Of a DNA stretch of 64,000 nt, positions 35,501 to 43,707 are shown piece by piece. The notes under the pieces are model-generated. The model was not told the DNA's origin. It saw nothing but the letters and a program-made list of their open reading frames with translations, and searched no databases. The stretch is taken from NCBI RefSeq assembly GCF_900188485.1, contig NZ_FZPH01000007.1, forward strand, positions 248,001-312,000, read 5' to 3'. Within the stretch, counting starts at the first letter, position 1; each line of letters starts with the position of its first letter. The stretch comes from Asanoa hainanensis. GTDB taxonomy: Bacteria > Actinomycetota > Actinomycetes > Mycobacteriales > Micromonosporaceae. A program made the position numbers and the translations under genes.

Positions 35501-38500
35501 CGGTGGTGGCGCTGTCGACCAGCCGGTCGCGGGCGTCGTACCGCGACCGGAACCGCCCGCTGAGGTCGAGCTCGATCCGGCCGTACCGCAGGCCCTCGGC
35601 ACCGGCGTCCTCGACCGCGAGCACGACCCGGCCCAGCGGGTCGGTGTGGGTCGTGGCCGGCGTGCCGGCGTGGGCGGCGGCCAACCAGGCGGCCCGCTCC
35701 TGCGGATCGGTGGGCTCCGGACCGGCCGGGTCCGGTGAGCCCCGCTCCGCGTACCAGGTGCTGTCGAGCACGGTGTCGTTGCCGTCGAAGCGCGCGGACC
35801 GCCACGCGCCGTGCTCCTGGCGCTCGATCGTGCCGTCGGGCAGGTCGATCCGCACGACCCGGCCGATCGGGTCGTAGGTCGTGCGCGCGCTGACCCCGAC
35901 CGCGGTGCTGTCGTAGTCGGCGGTGGTGGCGAAGTACGGCTCGAACTGCCGCACGACGGCGCCCTTGTTGTTGAGCACCGTGCGACCGGACCCGATCCAG
36001 CGCGGCTCGCCCCCGGGCCCGGGCGGTGCCGGCGTCTTGACCATCAGGGGCGTGCCGGCGCCGTCCAGGTGGGTGTGCCGTTCCTGCCAGCCGGTGTTGG
36101 CGGCGCCGTGGCGTTCGCGCTGGTAGGTCCGCACGACGTTCGGCTCGCCCGTGGTCTGCCAGCGGAACAGGTCGTACTCGATCCGGATGGTCGGGTCGGC
36201 GAGCGAGTCGAGGCCCGTCTTGCCCAGCGCGGCCGTGGCGACCGCGATGCCCAGCTCGTCGTACTCGATGGCGACGCGGTTGCCGTTGCCGTCCGTAGCC
36301 AGGTCCGGCGCGAGCAGGCGCAGGTCGTACTCGGCGGTGTTGACCGTCTGCAGTGGATCCGTGGTTGTGGTGACCAGCAGGTCGTGGAGGCGCTCGACGC
36401 TGGTCTCGGCGCCGCGCGCGTCTCGGAACCCGCGCGGCTGGTAGAAGTGGTCCTGCGCGTCGGTGTCGTAGACCGCGTGGCCGGAGGGCACCCACCAGTC
36501 GTCGTCGCCGCGGTGCACGTATCCGGCGGCGGTGAGGTCGCTGTCGGTCACCTGGGCGCCGTAGACGTCGGTGACCAGCTTGGCGGTCAGCGCGAGCTGG
36601 TAGCTCTCGTGGCCCAGCGCCAGCTTTGGCAGCACGCCCAGGGCGGCCGGTCCGGCGAGGTCGTCGGTGAGGAACACATTCTGACTGCGGGTCAGCAGCC
36701 GCCGCACCGTTGCCCCGCCGGGTGTCGCGGCGTAGTCGATGTCGGTCGCTTCGTCCAGCGCCGTCCGGATGGCATCGGCAGTCAGGTAGCCGGTGGCCGG
36801 GTTGGTGTGGTCGTGGAGCTCGTAGGCGCGGGTCTCGTAGGCGACCCGGATCCGGTGCGCGTCCGGCTCGTCGCGGTCGGCCGTGTGGTCGTGCTCCGTG
36901 ACGGCGATGTAGCGGGCGGCCTGCGCGAGGGCGGTCGTCGGGGGTACGTCGGGGTGCGTGCCGTGGCGCGGATATGCCACGTCGGCCGAACGCACCACGA
37001 GGCCCAGCTCGTCGGTCTCCAGGACGAGGGTGTGCGCCGTGCGCGGGTCGGCCGGGTCACGGTCGTACTGGTAGGAGATGGTCTCGGCGGCGGTGACGAG
37101 GAAGCAGGCGTGCCGGTTGGCGCCGCGCTCCTGCACCAGGTCGACGGCGTGCGTGGCCTCGGTGGCGGTGTAGGGCGCTGCGGCGTCTGGGGTGCCGTCG
37201 AGCCCGTAGACCTCTTGGCGCAGCAGCGCGCCCTTGAGCGCCCGGCACGCCTCGCGGTATTCGCCCGCCGTCAGGTCGGTGGGCAGGAACGGCTCGGGCA
37301 GGGCGTGCTCGGCGACGGTCGGGTTGGCGAAGTACTCGTCGCGGCGGCGGTGCAGCAACGGCTCACCGGGTGCCGGCGGCAGTCCCGTGTGGTACCAGGT
37401 CCGGGTCAGCACGGGCGCCTGGTCGAGGTCGTCGCCGGTGTAGTCGGCGGTGTCGAGCTGGTCGACCCGGGCGAACCCCCGGAATTCCCGCTCCACCGGG
37501 TCGTAGTGGCCGTCGTGGTAGCTGGTCTCGCTGGTGAACGCCACGTCCCGGACGGCGTCGGAGACGGTCACCCGGTGTACGCAGTGCACCGGGAACGGCA
37601 GCCTTGACCGCCACGGCCGCCCTTGCGCCGCGTCGGTGCGGGCGAAGAACGTGGACGGCTGGTACGCGATCTCGACCGACAGCCCGGTCCCGTTGGCGTA
37701 CCCGGTGAGCAGGTGTGGTTTGCCGTCGGCGAGCAGGTCGACGTAGCGCAGCGGGGTGTCCGGTGACCGCGGCTCCGACCAGACGAGGCAGGGGGTGCCG
37801 GTGCCCAGCAGGTCCACGGCTCGGGCGCCGCCCGGCACCGCGGGTATTGCCGTGGCCGGGCTCCAGCCGTCGCCCGACCGGTTGACGTAGAGCCGGGCGC
37901 CGTCACCGGCCAGGTAGACGGCGTCGACCAGGCCTGAGCCGTCGGCGTCGACGAGCAGGAGCCGGTCGGGATCGAACAGGTCGGGCGCGTCGAACCACGG
38001 CGCGTCGGCCATGGTGACCTTCGACCCGAACCGGCCGTGGCCCAGGTTGGGCCAGTAGCAGGCGGTGCCGTTGCCGACCGCGACCAGATCCGGCATCCCG
38101 TCGCCGGTCACGTCGGCGAACCGCACCGTCGCCGGCGCACCGCCGTCGGGGATCGCGCCGGACCGGGCCGGGTCGAAGGTGCCCGCGCCGAGCGCCTGGT
38201 GCCACCGCAGCCGCTCGCCGTCGAGCAGCACGAGGTCGGCCGTGCCGTCGCCGGTGAGGTCGACCAGCTGGGGCGGCGGGTCCGTCGGCGCTGCCGGGAA
38301 CGGGACGAAGGGCCCCCAGTCACGGGGCCCCGTCCGTGGCGCGAACCCGGACGACCGCACCAGGTCGAGGTCACCGTCGCCGGCCAGGTCGACCAGCGTG
38401 CCGTCGACGATCCCGGTGGGCGCCGGGTCGACCGCGGTGCGGGCCGCGAACCGGGGCTCGCGCGAGCCGTCGGCGAGGCTGAGGTTGCGCTGGTAGTGCC

Positions 38501-39773
38501 AGGCGCCCCGGTGCCGCGTGAGCAGCCCGGGAGCGCCCTCGCTGTCCAGGTCGACCCAGACGGCGCCGGCGTGCGCCGGGCCTCCGGGGACCGTGCGGAC
38601 GGTCGGGTCGAGGGTCGCTGGTGCGTAGTCGAACGTGACCGCGGGCAGCGCCTTTGTCGCATAGCCGGCCACGGGGTCGCCGCGGTGGCCGGCCTGCGTC
38701 ACCCCGGCGAGCTGTGTGAACTCGGCGGCGCCGGCCTGCGTGTAGGACAGCTCGGTGGAGCGCACCAGGCACGGTTCGTCGCCGAGCTCCGGGAAGCGGT
38801 GGAACATCAGCACGCGCTGGCAACGCCGGTAGGTCCGCAGCTCGAACCCCGACCGGTAGCTGGAGAACGGATCCGGCCGGCAGGGCCAGCCGGGCGCGGC
38901 GACCGGGTCCGGCGTCGGCGCCTCCGGGTCGTGGTCGCCGTAGTCCAGCACCACCTCGAAAAGCCACTCGCCCGGTGCGGCGGGCCACGGGGCGTCTGGC
39001 GAAAGGACGGGGAAGTACGGCACGGTGTTGCCGTAGCGCACCCGTTGGGGATAGCGGTTCGCGGTGCGGTCGGCGTCGGTGCGGTGCCGCTCGTGCACGT
39101 CGGCCACGGGGACGTTGACGGGGTCCTCGGCGCGGTAGCCGATGGCCAGCGCGTTGCCTTTGTCGTCGTGGCTCTCACAGGCCAGCCAGGAGAAGATCCG
39201 CCGGTCGTCGGCCGGATCGAAGATGCGGCTCTCCGCGGTGCGCCCGTACCAGGTGGTGATGTTGTCGCGGGAGATCGACCGCCAGAAGGTGACCGCCGCG
39301 TCGGTGGTGCGGGTCCACCGCTCGATCCGGGCGAAGAGCCCTTCGACCCGGGGCCGGTAGCGGCGCACCCGGTAGTCGACGTGGTCGACGGTGCGCACGT
39401 CGTCGGCCGGCACCGGCACGAGGTCCTCGGCACCCGAGAGCACGAACACGTCGGACTCGGCGCCGTCGTCGTAGCGGGGAACGCCCCGGTCGGTGCGGCG
39501 GGTGATGGCCGGCAGGGTCAGGTGCCAGCCGAGCCCGAACGGCCCCTGCCCGGCACCGGAGTCGTAGGTCAGGCTCAGCTCGGGATCGACGCCACGGCCG
39601 GGACTGACCGCCAACGGCACGCTGAGCGTGGCGGTCCCGGTGACCGCGTTGGCGGCGAACGTCTCACCGAGCCCGCGCAGCCCACCGCCGCCCAGGGGCC
39701 CGCTGACCGGCGGCCGCCCACCGGCGTCGGCGGCCGGCGGGGGAGCGCTCGAGCTGGAACCGCGTGCGGCCAT
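32520..39773 (-). CDS. Tc toxin TcB-TcC fusion (SpvB/RHS cocoon with variable C-terminal toxin)
   Basis: A 2,417-residue fusion of TcB and TcC. Residues ~30-350 are the SpvB domain (GTATLSVPLAVSPGRG, LSLTYDSGAGQGPFGLGWHL). FG-GAP-like propeller blades follow at ~450-640 (DLTGDGTADLVLLDG; DVTGDGMPDLVAVGNG), then the TcB middle domain (EREFRGFARVD). RHS/YD repeats run from ~1100 to 1980 and form the hollow shell. The RHS core is D2008-PAGLAD2014-GTNLFRY ending in SIDPSG (2029-2034), the region where TcC proteins cut themselves with conserved aspartates. The last ~383 residues are the variable cargo, ending in a glycine-zipper hydrophobic region. ATG at 39773 has GGGGAGG 5 nt upstream. It is the first gene of the operon, whereas tcA is usually first in described loci. 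Confidence 0.92.
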   Translation of the reverse strand: MAARGSSSSAPPPAADAGGRPPVSGPLGGGGLRGLGETFAANAVTGTATLSVPLAVSPGRGVDPELSLTYDSGAGQGPFGLGWHLTLPAITRRTDRGVPRYDDGAESDVFVLSGAEDLVPVPADDVRTVDHVDYRVRRYRPRVEGLFARIERWTRTTDAAVTFWRSISRDNITTWYGRTAESRIFDPADDRRIFSWLACESHDDKGNALAIGYRAEDPVNVPVADVHERHRTDADRTANRYPQRVRYGNTVPYFPVLSPDAPWPAAPGEWLFEVVLDYGDHDPEAPTPDPVAAPGWPCRPDPFSSYRSGFELRTYRRCQRVLMFHRFPELGDEPCLVRSTELSYTQAGAAEFTQLAGVTQAGHRGDPVAGYATKALPAVTFDYAPATLDPTVRTVPGGPAHAGAVWVDLDSEGAPGLLTRHRGAWHYQRNLSLADGSREPRFAARTAVDPAPTGIVDGTLVDLAGDGDLDLVRSSGFAPRTGPRDWGPFVPFPAAPTDPPPQLVDLTGDGTADLVLLDGERLRWHQALGAGTFDPARSGAIPDGGAPATVRFADVTGDGMPDLVAVGNGTACYWPNLGHGRFGSKVTMADAPWFDAPDLFDPDRLLLVDADGSGLVDAVYLAGDGARLYVNRSGDGWSPATAIPAVPGGARAVDLLGTGTPCLVWSEPRSPDTPLRYVDLLADGKPHLLTGYANGTGLSVEIAYQPSTFFARTDAAQGRPWRSRLPFPVHCVHRVTVSDAVRDVAFTSETSYHDGHYDPVEREFRGFARVDQLDTADYTGDDLDQAPVLTRTWYHTGLPPAPGEPLLHRRRDEYFANPTVAEHALPEPFLPTDLTAGEYREACRALKGALLRQEVYGLDGTPDAAAPYTATEATHAVDLVQERGANRHACFLVTAAETISYQYDRDPADPRTAHTLVLETDELGLVVRSADVAYPRHGTHPDVPPTTALAQAARYIAVTEHDHTADRDEPDAHRIRVAYETRAYELHDHTNPATGYLTADAIRTALDEATDIDYAATPGGATVRRLLTRSQNVFLTDDLAGPAALGVLPKLALGHESYQLALTAKLVTDVYGAQVTDSDLTAAGYVHRGDDDWWVPSGHAVYDTDAQDHFYQPRGFRDARGAETSVERLHDLLVTTTTDPLQTVNTAEYDLRLLAPDLATDGNGNRVAIEYDELGIAVATAALGKTGLDSLADPTIRIEYDLFRWQTTGEPNVVRTYQRERHGAANTGWQERHTHLDGAGTPLMVKTPAPPGPGGEPRWIGSGRTVLNNKGAVVRQFEPYFATTADYDSTAVGVSARTTYDPIGRVVRIDLPDGTIERQEHGAWRSARFDGNDTVLDSTWYAERGSPDPAGPEPTDPQERAAWLAAAHAGTPATTHTDPLGRVVLAVEDAGAEGLRYGRIELDLSGRFRSRYDARDRLVDSATTDLLGATLWSESAERGARWALHDVLGNPVRVWDEHDRVFETSYDELHRPLAVRCTDAVAGELAVSRVVYGERHPQAADRNLVGRVYQAYDQVGVATVERYDVDGNPEEVGRRFALSGTSTVDWDPIATLTGVTAIANAAAPLLEARSYDVGCAYDALGRPLWTRLPEGTFVEPTYDVANRLSALTAQIRGQGAARPFLTGQTYNARGQRLTAHHGNGVLTDRGYDPLTFRLAGVVTRREADSETQALQRLAYTYDPVGNVTHVSDAAQQTHFFGGAEVGPDLAFTYDPLYQLRTATGREHATAAQPDAGDIAGRPLPHPNDVAAVRRYTETFGYDGLGNLTSVRHTAGPTTWVRRYRYRYEDDPADRTNRLAATSVPGDDPAGPYSALYDYDDYGNMSALPHLPELTWSVLDQLQSADLGGGGTAFYAYGPGGQRMRTVIQRGGLTVERRFLGPVEYYQEWMNGVLRLERQTVHISDEAGRIAQVDTTTVDTTTPGAPVGTSVIRYQYGNHLGSAVVETDVAGLPISYEEYHPFGTTAYRSSQPSADLSLKRYRFAGQHLDAETGLYRMGVRYYAPWLGRWTSPDPAGLADGTNLFRYCDNDPVGSIDPSGTQSTDFHVVQPGTYTGNESFEELREAAGKVSGYAFDPTLTPENYRERWEPGVDGGNGGWNILVETGSSGEGESSAGSGFIPRGALQPPPEAPLYKVSPTAPIDLPQAPAGTNFRNAESAGRTNARTYYANQGHVWANGEQAQHYLKWREGQRTNLDPNITNDPRRMGPIQSYNKNSGGQTWNGNGSTFRNPHKWADRGLYFDYYRRIQQRWGKAITERVAHAEAGRAVQRDITGSPGPRLPYIWLPTALTFGGNTALTLTRGLVPYVAEAEAVLLGGSIWAYGHGYAAAGSALGTAGAYVAPAAGGFVAGSFVGGTAGAVVRANGGGRGAQILAGVASGMAAGALVGALIGTVLPGAGNVAGWVIGGVVGAVAGGIGGLIATW

Positions 39774-39819
39774 CCGAGCCTCCCCACCCGTACCCCCTGT
39801 GGGTCAGCCTGCCCTGCTC

Positions 39820-39863
39820 ATCGCCGACGTTCAATGTCAGATCTTGTACGGATATCGCCGACG
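39820..39863. promoter_or_regulatory. Promoter region of the Tc operon with a direct repeat
   Basis: In the 101-bp gap before the TcB-TcC gene, ATCGCCGACG occurs twice (39820-39829 and 39854-39863), 34 bp apart, around an AT-richer core. This is the only promoter-sized gap upstream of the toxin operon. A regulator site is possible; no regulator gene is adjacent. Confidence 0.3.
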
Positions 39864-39874
39864 CGATTGGAGCG

Positions 39875-40579
39875 TTACAGGCCCGCGGGGAAGGTGTAGG
39901 TCGCCGGCGGGCTGGTCTGCTGGGTGGCGGTGCCGTAGACGAGTGCGATCTCGTCGTGGGCGTGCAGCACGATGGCGGCGGGGTCGCCCTGGACCGGCAG
40001 GCCGTTCACGTACGCCTGCAGGACCTTGTCGTTGCCGGCCTGGAGGCTGCCGAGGTGGTCAGCGGCCAGCGACACGTCCCACTCCGTGAAGAACTGACCC
40101 AGGCTGAACTCGGCCTGCACCGGCGACTCGACGTGGATCACACCGCTGGTGTCGTGGGTGTGCAGCGGGCTGAGCTGACCGGTGTTCTGGTCGATCCCGA
40201 CACCCGCCGGGACCGTCACGGGCTTGCCGTCGACGATGACGTCCAGGTGCGCGTGGATGTGCACGACCTCACCCTCGTTGTCCAGCATCGGCAGCCCGGC
40301 CGCCTTAACCCGGGTGGTGGCGTCGGCCGGCGCCGCCCACGGCGGCGGGTTCGGGTCGCCCTGGGCGGTCGCAGCCGGCGTGGTGGGAATCCCGGACGCG
40401 GCGGCGGGGCTGGAGCCGCGGGTCAGGGTCACCGCGAGCACCACTCCAACCACAATGAGCACGACCAGCCCCACCATGCTGTACGAGAAGAGGTGCCGCC
40501 GCCGGCGGTCCCGCTTGTTGGCCGCCGCGAGCGCCTTACGGGCGGCCTCGGCACGCTTCTTCGCGCTTCCACTGGTCAT
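39875..40579 (-). CDS. Single-pass membrane protein with histidine-rich extracytoplasmic domain, hypothetical
   Basis: A 234-residue protein. A cytoplasmic basic N-terminus (KKRAEAARKALAAANKRDRR) leads to one membrane helix (MVGLVVLIVVGVVLAVTL, ~35-52), a proline/alanine linker, and an outside domain with repeated His motifs: HIHAHLDVIVDG, HTHDTSGVIHVESP, and VLHAHDEIALVYG. The spacing of histidines on beta strands suggests metal binding, possibly copper, but this is inference. The domain is common in actinobacteria and sometimes follows a thioredoxin-like domain. GAGGGGA lies 10 nt before the ATG. It is co-oriented with and upstream of the Tc operon; read-through into that operon is possible across the 101-bp gap. 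Confidence 0.7.
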   Translation of the reverse strand: MTSGSAKKRAEAARKALAAANKRDRRRRHLFSYSMVGLVVLIVVGVVLAVTLTRGSSPAAASGIPTTPAATAQGDPNPPPWAAPADATTRVKAAGLPMLDNEGEVVHIHAHLDVIVDGKPVTVPAGVGIDQNTGQLSPLHTHDTSGVIHVESPVQAEFSLGQFFTEWDVSLAADHLGSLQAGNDKVLQAYVNGLPVQGDPAAIVLHAHDEIALVYGTATQQTSPPATYTFPAGL

Positions 40580-40696
40580 GCGCGGACGTTCCCCTCGCTA
40601 CGTCGCGCGCCGGCGGTCCCAGCGCGACGCTCAACGATGCGTCGGCCGCCTGAGAAAACCCGCCGAGCCACCTGAAAACTCGATGTGTGACCCCGG

Positions 40697-41935
40697 TCAT
40701 CGGATGGTGATCGGGTTGATGACGTCCGCGGTGATGGTCAGGAGGGTGAAGGCGCCGCCGATCAGGACGACGGCGTAGGTCAGCGGCAGCAGTTTGTAGT
40801 AGTCGACTCCGCCCGGGTCCGGGCGGCCCCGGCGGGCCGCGACCCACGAGCGTGCGCGTTCGAACCAGGCGATCGCGATGTGGCCGCCGTCGAGGGGGAG
40901 CAGCGGCAGCAGGTTGAAGAAGACCATGAAGACGTTCAGGCCGATGAAGATCATCAGGACTGTCGACCACATGCCCAGGGACGCGGCCTCGCCGCCCAGG
41001 AGGCTGACGCCGACCACGCTGATCGGGGTCGCCGGGTCCCGCTCCTCGCCCGTGATGGACCGCCACAGGGCCGGCACCTTCTCCGGGATCCGCTTGGCCG
41101 TTTCCCACGTCTGGCCGGCCATCCAGCCGGTGTAGGTGGCCGTCGCGCCGAACGCGCCCGCCGGGCCGAAGGTCACCTCGCGGGGTGCGCTGACGTGCAG
41201 CGCCACGCCCAGGGCCGCCACTGTGGTCGGTGCGGCGGTCGGGTCGCTCAGCGGCGGCCGCAGCACCGCGCTCAGGTCCGCCCGCACGGTCCCGGCGCTG
41301 CCGTCTCGGACGTACGCGATGTCGGCGGGGCCCGGCCGGGTGTCCCGGAGGACGCGGAGCATGTCCGCGTAGTTGGCGATCGTCGCCCCGTTGATGGCGG
41401 TCAGGACGTCACCATCGCGCAGGCCCGCGGGGCGGGCCGGTGACACCGGGTCGCCAACAGCGCAGGCTCGCGCGGTGTCCGGCGTGACGCACTCGGTGAG
41501 CACGATCGCCGCCGGCTGAGCGCCGAACTGCTCGGCGGTCTGCGGGTAGGCCAGGTTCGGCACCCCCACGAAGGCCGCGGCGAACCAGAGGCCGGTCACG
41601 GCCAGTACGAACTGGACGGTCACCCCGGAGACCATCACGACGATCCGCTTCCACACCGGGAACCGCCACATGGCCCGATGCTCCTCGCCTGGATCGGCAT
41701 CGTCGTCGTCCCGCGTCATCCCCGAGATCGTGCAGAAACCGCCGAGCGGGAGAGCCTTCAGGCCGTACTCGGTCTCGCCGCGACGCCAGGAGAAGACCGT
41801 GGGTCCATAGCCGACGAAGAAGCGCGTGACCCGCATCCCGAACCGCTTCGCCGACACCATGTGGCCGACCTCGTGCAGGGACACCGACACGAGGACGGCC
41901 ACGGCGAACGCGATGGTGAACAGCACCTGCGACAT
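40697..41935 (-). CDS. RIP (site-2) zinc metalloprotease, Rip1/RseP-like
   Basis: A 412-residue intramembrane protease of the M50 family. The first helix carries the zinc motif H21-E-V-G-H25, followed by the conserved GYGPTVFSWRRGETEYGLKA and PLGGFC segment. A PDZ domain (PAGLRDGDVLTAINGATI) sits in the middle, and the third zinc ligand is in NLLPLLPLDGGH near the C-terminal helices. This is the full actinobacterial Rip1 layout, which cleaves anti-sigma factors or other single-pass substrates inside the membrane. The ATG lacks a Shine-Dalgarno but follows TACGTT by 6 nt. It lies 22 bp after the TAP-like hydrolase gene on the same strand. It is probably not linked to isoprenoid genes, since dxr and ispG are absent here. 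Confidence 0.92.
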   Translation of the reverse strand: MSQVLFTIAFAVAVLVSVSLHEVGHMVSAKRFGMRVTRFFVGYGPTVFSWRRGETEYGLKALPLGGFCTISGMTRDDDDADPGEEHRAMWRFPVWKRIVVMVSGVTVQFVLAVTGLWFAAAFVGVPNLAYPQTAEQFGAQPAAIVLTECVTPDTARACAVGDPVSPARPAGLRDGDVLTAINGATIANYADMLRVLRDTRPGPADIAYVRDGSAGTVRADLSAVLRPPLSDPTAAPTTVAALGVALHVSAPREVTFGPAGAFGATATYTGWMAGQTWETAKRIPEKVPALWRSITGEERDPATPISVVGVSLLGGEAASLGMWSTVLMIFIGLNVFMVFFNLLPLLPLDGGHIAIAWFERARSWVAARRGRPDPGGVDYYKLLPLTYAVVLIGGAFTLLTITADVINPITIR

Positions 41936-41941
41936 CGCCAG

Positions 41942-41947
41942 AACGTA
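41942..41947 (-). promoter_or_regulatory. Candidate leaderless -10 element (TACGTT) for the RIP protease gene
   Basis: On the minus strand TACGTT ends 6 nt before the ATG at 41935 in the 22-bp gap to the upstream gene. It fits TANNNT and suggests the protease has its own leaderless start. Confidence 0.4.
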
Positions 41948-41957
41948 CCAAGACGCG

Positions 41958-43514
41958 TTAGGGGAACGGGGTCTCGTCCGGCTGGCAGACGGACCCGGGC
42001 GGCGGCGTGACCAGGTTGACCAGGAAGTTCACCCGCGCCGCGTCCATGCACGCGCTCGGCACCTGGTAGCTCGGGTGCCCGTACCCGTCGAGGGTCAACA
42101 GCACCGCGTTGCCGAGTGCCTGTTCCGCGAACTGCGCGTTCTTGTACGGGCTGCCCGCGTCGTACACGGCGCTGAGCAACAGGATCGGCGTCTCGGTCCA
42201 CGCGTCCCACGGGCCCGCGTAGCGGCTCTCGGTGCTGGCCGGCCAGTTGGCCGCGCACGGTGCCCACAGCCACCAACCCAGCACCGGCCCCCACAACCTG
42301 CCCGACTGGGTGAAGCGCTCGATCGCCTGCGGCCACTCCGACACCGGCAGCTCGGCCGGACCGTCCACACACGAGATCGCGGCTGACGTGGTCGAGGCCG
42401 TCATTCCCTCCGGGCTCTGCATGGCGGCCGCCGCCGTCTCCAGGGCCGAGGCGTCACCGTTGACGGCGGCCTCGAGGTCCATCGCGAACTGCGGCCAGGT
42501 CAGCGGCAGCCGCAGCGGTTGGAAAGTGGAGACCAGCAGGTCGCCGTAGCTGAGCTCGCCGGGCGGCGTCGCGTTCGGCGCCGGGATCGGAGCCTGGCGC
42601 GCCCGCTCGAAGAGCCCCTCGACGCGCTCGGCGACCGTCTCGCCGTGGCCGGCGAGAGCGCACGCGCCCGCTGCGGCGTTCTGGCACAGCTCGACGAACT
42701 GTTCGAAGACCTGGTCGGCCGAGGAGACGTTGTTGTCGGTGCGCACCTCGGCGCTGGCGGTGTAGTCGACCGGGTTGACGACCCCGTCGAGCATCATCGC
42801 CCGGATGGTGCCCGGGAACAGGTTCGCGTAGGTCTCGCCGATCATCGTCCCGTAGGAGATGCCGGCGTACGTCAGCTTGTCGTCTCCGACGAGCTCGCGC
42901 AGCCGGTCGAGGTCGCGGGCGGTGTCGGCGGTGGAGATGTGGCTCAGCAGGTTGCCGCTGACGGCACCGCACCGCTGGGCGAGCTCGGCGGCCTTCTGGG
43001 CGTACGCCTCGGACTCGGCCTGGTTGCTCGGAATGCTCACGCCGGCCCAGAACGCGTCCTGCTCGGCGTCGCTGGTGAAGCAGCGCACCGGCGCGCTCCC
43101 ACCGACGCCCCGTGGATCCCAGCCGACGACGTCGAAGCGGCCGTCACCCCAGGCGTCGATGTCCGCCGCGCTGTTGCGGATCAGGTCGACGCCGCTCTGT
43201 CCCGGGCCGCCCGGGTCGGTGAACATCGATCCGATGCGCTGCTCGGGGTTGCTGGCGAGGCGGCGCATGACGGACAGCTCGATCTGCTCGCCGTTCGGCT
43301 CGGACCAGTCCAGGGGTACGGGCACCATGGCGCACTGGAACTCCGCTCCCAGGCCTTCGCAGCTCGTCCAGGCGATCGCGGGGAGGGTAGGCACCGCCGG
43401 CGGTCCGTCCGAACGCGACACGTAGTGCGTACCCGCCGCCAGCAGGCCGGCGACGGCGAACGCCGAGGCCGCGCGGAGCTGAAAACGCGCGCGTTTGAGT
43501 AGCGCCAAGGCCAT
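41958..43514 (-). CDS. Secreted alpha/beta hydrolase, TAP-like (tripeptidyl aminopeptidase type)
   Basis: A 518-residue extracytoplasmic hydrolase. A basic N-terminus and one hydrophobic segment (AASAFAVAGLLAAGTHYV) act as a signal or anchor. The alpha/beta-hydrolase core has the oxyanion segment GGPGQSG, the GRFDVVGWDPRGVGGS strand, the nucleophile elbow G-I-S220-Y-G, and the C-terminal TAP-like domain with DAGSPY and the histidine segment DGYGHPSYQ. Actinobacterial relatives (SlpD/SlpE, Tap) remove tripeptides from exported proteins. I chose the ATG at 43514 (MALALLKRARF), preceded by GGGGTGGG; a GTG at 43547 would add 11 polar residues that disturb the signal peptide. Confidence 0.88.
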   Translation of the reverse strand: MALALLKRARFQLRAASAFAVAGLLAAGTHYVSRSDGPPAVPTLPAIAWTSCEGLGAEFQCAMVPVPLDWSEPNGEQIELSVMRRLASNPEQRIGSMFTDPGGPGQSGVDLIRNSAADIDAWGDGRFDVVGWDPRGVGGSAPVRCFTSDAEQDAFWAGVSIPSNQAESEAYAQKAAELAQRCGAVSGNLLSHISTADTARDLDRLRELVGDDKLTYAGISYGTMIGETYANLFPGTIRAMMLDGVVNPVDYTASAEVRTDNNVSSADQVFEQFVELCQNAAAGACALAGHGETVAERVEGLFERARQAPIPAPNATPPGELSYGDLLVSTFQPLRLPLTWPQFAMDLEAAVNGDASALETAAAAMQSPEGMTASTTSAAISCVDGPAELPVSEWPQAIERFTQSGRLWGPVLGWWLWAPCAANWPASTESRYAGPWDAWTETPILLLSAVYDAGSPYKNAQFAEQALGNAVLLTLDGYGHPSYQVPSACMDAARVNFLVNLVTPPPGSVCQPDETPFP

Positions 43515-43707
43515 GACCCACCCCGTCCCCCGATGACCAGACTCCACTCAGGCTAACTAGCGAAACTTCCTCACTATCGGTCTTTTGCCGCATCCCGGGC
43601 ATCGATCAGCGGGATGAAATCGAATGTATGCAATCGTATTCATTGAGAGTACGGTATGGACGCGCCCCTTCCCCCGGGCAGTCCCGACCGCAGAGCGGAG
43701 GACAACC

